From an uncultured Solobacterium sp. (GTDB taxonomy: Bacteria > Bacillota_I > Bacilli_A > Erysipelotrichales > Erysipelotrichaceae), in NCBI GenBank assembly GCA_900543035.1, contig UQPV01000007.1, positions 1 through 64,000 of the forward strand: a DNA stretch of 64,000 bases. Direction: 5' to 3'. The translations under genes and the position numbers were made by a program. This document shows, piece by piece, positions 59,282 to 64,000 of this stretch (the stretch's first letter is position 1; every line of letters starts with the position of its first letter). The notes beneath the pieces were generated by a model. That model searched no databases. It was not told the DNA's origin and saw nothing but the letters and a program-made list of their open reading frames with translations.

Positions 59282-61204
59282 ATGCAAGAGACGATACAGA
59301 TATTGAAACAAGAGATCAAAGAGAAGCGGCTGATGCGGATGCTGAATGAGACGGCAGGACACCATCGGATACAGACGACGGAAGGCTACAGGGAAGCCGC
59401 CCATGCGTGCGCGCGGACGCTCAGCAGCCACGGCATCGATGCGCGGGTGCTTTCTTACCCGATGAAAGAACATGCTTATGCGGGGACATACCGGCTGTTT
59501 CCCCAGTGGGACTGTCATGGCGGCGCATGCCGGCTGATCGAGCCCTTTGCCCTCGATCTGGCAGATTATGATGATGATCCGATCCAGATCATCACGCAGA
59601 GCATCGCCTGTGATTACCGCGGTCATCCTCTGGAGATCGTGGAGATGACCCGTGGCAGCAGCGAGCAGGAATATGCGCAGTGGGACCTGGAAGGGAAGAT
59701 CCTGTTTACGCATGAGCAGGTGAAGAAGTACCGCTGGGCAACGGAACGCCGCGGCGCGCTGGGCATCATTTCCGATTATCTCAATGAGACCGATTTTTAC
59801 CGCTCGCCGCAGGATCTGCCGGATACCGTAAACTATACCGGCTTCTGGTGGGATTACCATGAGCAGCATAAGGCATTTGGCTTTGTCATCTCGCCGCGGC
59901 TTTCCGCCCGGCTGCATGCGGCATGCGAGCTGCAGCGGGAACGCTATGCACGCAAAGAATGTGATTCGCCTTATCCCAAGGCAGAAGCCTGGATCGACGC
60001 TGAGATCCATGAAGGAAGCATCGAAGTCGTGGAAGCGCACCTGCCCGGACAAAGCGAGGAGAACGTGCTCATCTGCGCGCATCTGTGTCATCCTTATGCG
60101 TCTGCCAATGACAACGCATCCGGCGTGAGCGGTGCGATGGAGACGATGATCGCCTTGCATGACGCTGTTCAAAAAGGAAAGCTGCCGCCTTTGGATAAAG
60201 GCGTGAAGATGATCCTCGTGCCGGAATTCACCGGGACATTCCATTATCTGTATGACGGCCGGAAATGGACAGACGACATCGCCGCCATCAACCTGGACAT
60301 GATCGGCGCCAGACAAGATGACATCAACGGGCCGATCACCCTGACTCATCTTCCTTATGCCTGCACATCCATATGCGGGGAACTGGGCTCCCTGCTCCTG
60401 GAAGAAGTAAAAGCGCAGGCTGCCTGCCGGGAAGATGTCTTGATCCAGAACGTGATGACCAAGGAAGAAGAGTTCGTGCTGGGCAGCGATCACTATATCC
60501 TCAGCGATCCATCTGTCCGCATCCCCTGCGTGATGCTGGGGCAGATGCCCGATCTGTATTATCATACGAGCAGCGACACGGTGTCCCGCATCGATCCGGA
60601 TGTGCTGAAGTTCTCTACGGTCTTCGCGGCATCTTATGTCTATACGCTGTGCAACATGAAGAAGGAGGATGTCCGGCTCATCTTCCTGCACCAGCGCACA
60701 CATCTGATGAAGCAGATCGAGCATAAGGTCCGACATGCCATGCGGGAGGAGATGACGGAAGAGCAGCTGAACGACATGCTCGCCGTGCTGAAGGATCATC
60801 ATTGCCGAAGCGCACGGAGCATCACGCAGTTTTGCCCGGATGCGCAGGGGATCCAGGAACAGATCGACTGGATCTGCCGTCTGTGCCCGGCAGAACTGCC
60901 GCAGGATGACGGCAGCTCTTCGGTATATGTGCGCACGTTCCGCACGCCGCTGCATGATCTGCGCGAGCTTTTCCTAGAAGAGCCGGACGCGCTGGAAAAA
61001 GTCATGGCCTATGAGAAACGCCATGCCGGCGCATTACAGAAGGAGCTGTGCGAAGTGCTCTGCGTATATTGGATCGACGGCAGGCTGAGCAGGGAAGGCG
61101 TCATCGCGCGTACAGAAGCAGAGAGCGGCGTGCCATGCCGTCATCTGCTGGAGGATTATCTGGATCTGCTGGAAGAGCTGAAGCTGATCGAAATCAGCGC
61201 ATGA
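59282..61204 (+). CDS. DUF4910 domain aminopeptidase-like protein
   Basis: 640 residues. The DUF4910 region (about 20-420) resembles M28-type zinc aminopeptidases: ICAHLCHPYASANDNASGVSGAMETM near 262-287 contains His-Pro, Asp and Asn/Ser ligand positions, and VPEFTGTFHYLYDG near 315 the catalytic Glu. The middle part holds the PA-like inserted domain (about 100-230). The C-terminal region (about 430-640) is helical and ends in a winged-helix-like unit (IDGRLSREGVIARTEAESGV), probably DNA- or protein-binding. Cytosolic, no signal peptide. ATG 59282 follows AGGAGGGATCGT. Substrate unknown. Confidence 0.85.
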   Translation: MQETIQILKQEIKEKRLMRMLNETAGHHRIQTTEGYREAAHACARTLSSHGIDARVLSYPMKEHAYAGTYRLFPQWDCHGGACRLIEPFALDLADYDDDPIQIITQSIACDYRGHPLEIVEMTRGSSEQEYAQWDLEGKILFTHEQVKKYRWATERRGALGIISDYLNETDFYRSPQDLPDTVNYTGFWWDYHEQHKAFGFVISPRLSARLHAACELQRERYARKECDSPYPKAEAWIDAEIHEGSIEVVEAHLPGQSEENVLICAHLCHPYASANDNASGVSGAMETMIALHDAVQKGKLPPLDKGVKMILVPEFTGTFHYLYDGRKWTDDIAAINLDMIGARQDDINGPITLTHLPYACTSICGELGSLLLEEVKAQAACREDVLIQNVMTKEEEFVLGSDHYILSDPSVRIPCVMLGQMPDLYYHTSSDTVSRIDPDVLKFSTVFAASYVYTLCNMKKEDVRLIFLHQRTHLMKQIEHKVRHAMREEMTEEQLNDMLAVLKDHHCRSARSITQFCPDAQGIQEQIDWICRLCPAELPQDDGSSSVYVRTFRTPLHDLRELFLEEPDALEKVMAYEKRHAGALQKELCEVLCVYWIDGRLSREGVIARTEAESGVPCRHLLEDYLDLLEELKLIEISA

Positions 61205-61246
61205 AAAAACACAGTGTATCTGTCGGGGTACACTGTGTTTTTTTTT
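61204..61246. terminator. Bidirectional terminator
   Basis: AAAAAACACAGTGTA and TACACTGTGTTTTTTTTT form a 15-bp stem. It serves the DUF4910 gene and the convergent flavoprotein gene. Confidence 0.9.
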
Positions 61247-61272
61247 ACGGATGATGCCGTTCTCTGTGACCG

Positions 61273-61890
61273 CTAACGGATGAAGTGCGTGAACACATGC
61301 GGCTCGCTGACCGGCAGGCCGAACTGCTCTTTGCCCAGCGCGATGCTCTTCATCAGAAACGCCATGTTGTGGGCCAGGACGCGCATGGTCTGCAGTCCCT
61401 CTTCGTCCTGCGCCGCCTGTCCGGCCTCTCTGCCATGGACGCTGTTCCAGTATTGGCTGGACGCGACCGGCATGCCGCTGATCGTAAAGTATTTGTTCAG
61501 CTCATCAAAGGTTGCGGAGCATCCGCCTCTGCGGGCGACGGCGACGCTGGCGCCGACCTTCATCGTCTTGTCAAAGGAGGTGCTGTAAAACAGCCGGTCC
61601 AGACAAGCGATCAGCGTGGCGTTGGCTGACGCATAATAGACCGGCGAGGCGATGACGAGCCCATCCGCCTGTTCAAATTTCGGCGCCAGCTCGTTGACCA
61701 CATCGTCAAACACACATTTTCCCTTCTTGGCACAGCTGCCGCAGGCAATGCATCCGCGCACATCCTGCATGCCGATCTGCACACACTCGCAGTCGATGCC
61801 CTCCAGCTTGAAGATCTGTTCCATTTCCCGCAGCGCGATGGCGGTATTGCCGTTTACCCGCGGGCTGCCATTGATCATCAGTACGTTCAT
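61273..61890 (-). CDS. Iron-sulfur flavoprotein-like NAD(P)H-dependent FMN protein
   Basis: 205 residues of the flavodoxin-like FMN reductase family. The FMN-binding loop INGSPRVNGNTAIAL lies at residues 6-20, ASPVYYASANATLIACLDRL near 78-97. A cluster motif CIACGSCAKKGKC near 47-59 has the spacing C-x2-C-x2-C-x5-C of iron-sulfur flavoproteins of anaerobes. It could pass electrons or detoxify oxidants. ATG 61890 follows AGGAGGAATCGTG. It is divergent from metK, and convergent with the DUF4910 gene. Confidence 0.9.
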   Translation of the reverse strand: MNVLMINGSPRVNGNTAIALREMEQIFKLEGIDCECVQIGMQDVRGCIACGSCAKKGKCVFDDVVNELAPKFEQADGLVIASPVYYASANATLIACLDRLFYSTSFDKTMKVGASVAVARRGGCSATFDELNKYFTISGMPVASSQYWNSVHGREAGQAAQDEEGLQTMRVLAHNMAFLMKSIALGKEQFGLPVSEPHVFTHFIR

Positions 61891-61996
61891 CACGATTCCT
61901 CCTGTTCTTCACTTTCATTCTCTATTATAGCCGCAAAACGAGATTAGTGAACTTCTTCCCGGCGGAAAGTCGATCGCAAGATCCGTTGTTTTATGG

Positions 61997-62025
61997 TTGC
62001 TTTTTGGATAAGGGTGTGCTTTAAT
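61997..62025 (+). promoter_or_regulatory. Promoter of the metK leader
   Basis: TTGCTT, 17 bases, TTTAAT, about 10 bp before the riboswitch. Confidence 0.6.
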
Positions 62026-62033
62026 ATACCTGC

Positions 62034-62178
62034 TATTTATCAAGAGATGGGTGAGAGAGTCAGCTCGTTTGACCCCACGCCAACCTGTATGACGCATCAT
62101 ATAAGGTGGTAAAGCTGACAGCGATAAGAGAATATAGATATCGGTCATCTTCTCTGTCGCGGGAAGATTTTTTTATGA
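62034..62178 (+). ncRNA. SAM riboswitch (S-box, SAM-I class)
   Basis: The elements appear in SAM-I order: P1 arms TTATC and GATAA, AAGAGATGGGTGAGAGAG (P2 start), TTGACCCCACGCCAACC (the core element, normally GGCAACC), P3 ACCT-G-TATGA-CGCA-TCATA-TA-AGGT, and the short P4 GCT-GAC-AGC. The expression platform is ATCTTC-TCTGTCGCGG-GAAGAT followed by seven Ts. SAM binding should stop transcription before metK, giving feedback control. The core differs from consensus at a few positions, so it is a divergent copy. Confidence 0.85.
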
Positions 62179-62198
62179 AATAGCGAAAGGAGAGCGGA

Positions 62199-63296
62199 AT
62201 GAAAGACTACATTTTCACATCAGAGAGCATCACAGAAGGTCATCCGGACAAGATCTGCGATAAGATCGCGGACTCCATCCTGGATGAGGCGCTGCGTCAG
62301 GATCCTTATTCCAACATGGCGGTGGAAGCCACGATCAAGGACGACTTCGTGCTGATCTATGGAGAGGCAGACACCAAGGCACATATCGATTATGCGCAGA
62401 TCGCGAAAGACGTGATCCGCAAGATCGGTTACGAGGAAGAGTACACGGTCATGATCCGGGTGAACAAGCAGTCCAGCGAGATCCATCATGCGGTCAACCA
62501 TGCGGATCATGTGATCGGCGCAGGCGATCAGGGCATCATGTTCGGCTATGCCTGCAATGAGAGCGATGAATACATGCCGGCTCCGATCTATTATGCGCAC
62601 AAGCTGGCGCGTCAGCTGACCAAGGTGCGCCGCGAAAATCCGCTGCTGAAGCCGGATGGCAAGACCCAGGTTTCCGTGGAGTACAAGGATGGCAAGATCG
62701 CCCGGATCGACACCATCGTCGTCTCCACCCAGCATTCTGCGCAGGCGTCGCAGGAACAGATCCGCGAGATCGTCATGAACGAGGTCATCCGTCCCTGCAT
62801 CGAAGCGGAGCTGATCGATGAGCGCACGCGGTTTCTGATCAACCCCAGCGGAAGCTTTGTCGTGGGCGGAAGCTTCGGCGATTCCGGCACGACCGGACGC
62901 AAGATCGTCTGCGATACTTATGGCGGCATGGGCCGCATCGGCGGAGGATGCTTCTCCTCCAAAGACCCGACCAAGGTAGACCGCAGCGCGGCATACTATT
63001 GCCGTTATGTCGCGAAGAACATCGTGGCCAACGGGCTGGCTGAACGCTGTGAGGTGCAGGTCGCTTATGCCATCGGCAAGAGCGAACCGGTCTCCCTGTG
63101 CGTAGATACATTCGGCACCGGAGTGAAGAGCGATGAGGAGCTGCTGCAGATCATCCGAAACAACTTCAACTTCGAGGTAGGCAACATCCTGGAAGAACTC
63201 GATCTGCGCAAGCCGATCTATTCCAAGACGTCTTGTTACGGACACTTCGGCGATCCCCAGTTCTCCTGGGAGAAGATCAAAACGCTGACCTATTGA
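62199..63296 (+). CDS. metK: S-adenosylmethionine synthetase
   Basis: 365 residues, shorter than the usual 380-400. Makes SAM from methionine and ATP. Recognised: TSESITEGHPDKICDKI near residue 7-23 (His17-type ligand), GAGDQGIMFGY near 108-118, the ATP and metal-binding PSGSFVVGGSFGDSGTTGRKI near 210-230 and DPTKVDRSAAY near 251-261. Some positions differ from the common form: the loop before it reads GGMGRIGGGCFSSKD, where most enzymes have MARHGGGAFSGKD. Essential motifs for ATP and Mg are otherwise present. ATG follows GAAAGGAGAGCGGA. Controlled by the SAM riboswitch. Confidence 0.93.
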   Translation: MKDYIFTSESITEGHPDKICDKIADSILDEALRQDPYSNMAVEATIKDDFVLIYGEADTKAHIDYAQIAKDVIRKIGYEEEYTVMIRVNKQSSEIHHAVNHADHVIGAGDQGIMFGYACNESDEYMPAPIYYAHKLARQLTKVRRENPLLKPDGKTQVSVEYKDGKIARIDTIVVSTQHSAQASQEQIREIVMNEVIRPCIEAELIDERTRFLINPSGSFVVGGSFGDSGTTGRKIVCDTYGGMGRIGGGCFSSKDPTKVDRSAAYYCRYVAKNIVANGLAERCEVQVAYAIGKSEPVSLCVDTFGTGVKSDEELLQIIRNNFNFEVGNILEELDLRKPIYSKTSCYGHFGDPQFSWEKIKTLTY

Positions 63297-63306
63297 TTAA
63301 ACGAGC

Positions 63307-63354
63307 AAAAACAGGCAGATGCACACGTGGATATCCGTGTGATCTGCCTGTTTT
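63307..63354. terminator. Bidirectional terminator of metK and the BlaI-type gene
   Basis: AAAACAGGCAGAT(GC)ACACG and CGTGTGATCTGCCTGTTTT form a long stem with T-rich flanks on both strands. Confidence 0.9.
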
Positions 63355-63374
63355 CATTTTGTTCAGCGCTTTGG

Positions 63375-63731
63375 TTACTTCAGCTTTTTCGCAATGATCC
63401 CTTGCAGCTCTTCGAGGAAAGTCTTGTCCTTGCACTGCTTGACCATGAGCAGGAGGATCTCCTGCGACGTGTGCTGGTCCATCAAAGAAACGATATGCTG
63501 CGCCTTGCTGACCAACGGGCGATAGACCCGCATCAGCGATTTGGTATGCTGAGAAAAACCGGAAACGTGAATGTATTCCTTTTTCTGAAGCCGTTTCAGC
63601 ACAGGCTGAATAGAATTGACGGTGATGTCGGGAAGATATTGCTGAATATCTCTGGCGGACAGATCTTCATCATGAGCCCAGAATATCTCCATGACATCGG
63701 TTTCTCTTTTGGTGAGATGGGTTTCTGCCAT
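63375..63731 (-). CDS. BlaI/MecI/CopY family repressor
   Basis: 118 residues of the penicillinase-repressor family. The winged helix (about 3-75) contains TKRETDVMEIFWAHDEDLSARDIQQYL and TVNSIQPVLKRLQKKEYIHVSG (the recognition helix is near TVNSIQPVLKRL). The rest is the helical dimerisation region. The CopY-type Cys motif is absent at the C-terminus. No BlaR/MecR-type peptidase gene lies within the window, so the partner or signal is unknown. ATG 63731 follows AAGGAGTGATGATC. A candidate operator overlaps its promoter. Confidence 0.9.
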   Translation of the reverse strand: MAETHLTKRETDVMEIFWAHDEDLSARDIQQYLPDITVNSIQPVLKRLQKKEYIHVSGFSQHTKSLMRVYRPLVSKAQHIVSLMDQHTSQEILLLMVKQCKDKTFLEELQGIIAKKLK

Positions 63732-63753
63732 GATCATCACTCCTTACGATTTT

Positions 63754-63782
63754 ATTTTAAACGAACGAAACTACAAATGCAA
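63754..63782 (-). promoter_or_regulatory. Promoter of the BlaI-type gene with candidate operator
   Basis: On the minus strand TTGCAT, 17 bases, TAAAAT. At 63772-63781 the sequence TACAAATGCA departs from the TACAnnTGTA site of this family at one base, and overlaps the -35. It may allow autoregulation. Confidence 0.5.
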
Positions 63783-63796
63783 TCGGTTTTGACCGC

Positions 63797-63838
63797 TAAA
63801 AAAAGCAAGCGCGATCACGATAAATCTGCCTGCTTTTT
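63797..63838. terminator. Weak hairpin between the BlaI-type gene and the edge gene
   Basis: AAAAAAGCA and TGCTTTTTT form a 9-bp stem with a long loop. The T run on the minus strand suggests termination of the gene cut by the right edge. Confidence 0.45.
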
Positions 63839-63887
63839 TCATTAGATCATCCGATGATGAACATCATTCAACCTGATCTAAACGATA

Positions 63888-64000
63888 TCATTTGACTAAG
63901 ATCCAATCGGTTTCCCATTTTTGTAAAGTAGCATTATATAATCTTTTATAAATTTTTCCATTGACTGTTTTAAAATGCCATACTAGTTTATCGGATAATG
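63888..64000 (-). CDS. C-terminal fragment of a gene cut by the right edge
   Basis: An open frame of about 36 codons runs from the right edge to a TGA at 63888-63890 (minus strand). Its reading LVWHFKTVNGKIYKRLYN and final WETDWILVK are aromatic and basic. Base composition is clearly more AT-rich than in the rest of the window, suggesting recent acquisition. A weak hairpin follows about 50 bp downstream. I do not recognise the family. Confidence 0.5.
   Translation of the reverse strand, partial: LSDKLVWHFKTVNGKIYKRLYNATLQKWETDWILVK

Overview
The window looks like a chromosomal segment of a low-G+C-lineage Bacillota whose own base composition is only moderately GC-rich. The gene content points to a gut member of the Erysipelotrichia/Clostridia side: T-box and S-box riboswitches, a CIRCE/HrcA heat-shock site, HisJ-type PHP phosphatase, DarA-type c-di-AMP receptor, a two-gene SufCB system, DUF4358/DHHW/MBOAT O-acetylation genes, and B12-dependent methionine synthase with a detached activation domain. 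The lineage is inferred from gene families; no rRNA is present to confirm it.

Layout. 0-2.3 kb: an IS1634-type insertion sequence set between terminators. 2.4-9.3 kb: minus-strand peptidase, amidohydrolase, a truncated P-type ATPase remnant, a VanZ/propeller pair, then a plus-strand XRE regulator. 9.5-19.6 kb: housekeeping genes (tRNA-Gln, gltX, patatin, PHP phosphatase, hflX, amidase, tRNA-Glu, acpS-deoD, pepF). 19.6-25.5 kb: a minus-strand run in which a surface-polymer O-acetylation cassette (GDSL, DUF4358, MBOAT, DHHW) leads into a Tim44-like/SPFH zinc-ribbon pair. 25.7-29.4 kb: an amino-acid ABC transporter plus aminotransferase under a T-box. 29.4-30.9 kb: a two-gene AgrC-like kinase in which the phospho-acceptor and ATPase domains sit on different membrane proteins. 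31-39.7 kb: SufCB, UPF0210/UPF0237, Tex, a Qnr-like pentapeptide protein, PepT and a four-helix protein. 39.8-40.7 kb: a DarA-like receptor and a five-tRNA operon (Val, Thr, Tyr, Gln, Gly). 40.8-44.5 kb: GNAT, CIRCE-controlled Hsp20, aldo/keto reductase, flavin reductase, esterase lipoprotein. 44.5-50.7 kb: methionine/one-carbon genes (Met T-box-metG, metF, B12 activation protein, metH). 50.7-55.3 kb: a YtrA-type GntR/ABC operon with two large permeases and a precisely placed operator. 55.3-61.2 kb: lipoprotein, exported metallophosphoesterase, YibE/F, DUF4910 peptidase. 61.3-64 kb: iron-sulfur flavoprotein, SAM riboswitch-metK, an orphan BlaI-type repressor and a gene cut by the right edge.

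The genes link most clearly around methionine. The Met T-box senses uncharged tRNA-Met in front of metG, with metF-metH behind it, and a SAM riboswitch controls metK. The most unusual items are the split AgrC-like kinase, the T-box with an ambiguous specifier (GTG or CGT) over an amino-acid transporter, the Qnr-like protein, and a 29-bp palindrome of unknown regulator upstream of a 45-residue membrane peptide. No CRISPR array, prophage or recognisable new defence system was seen.
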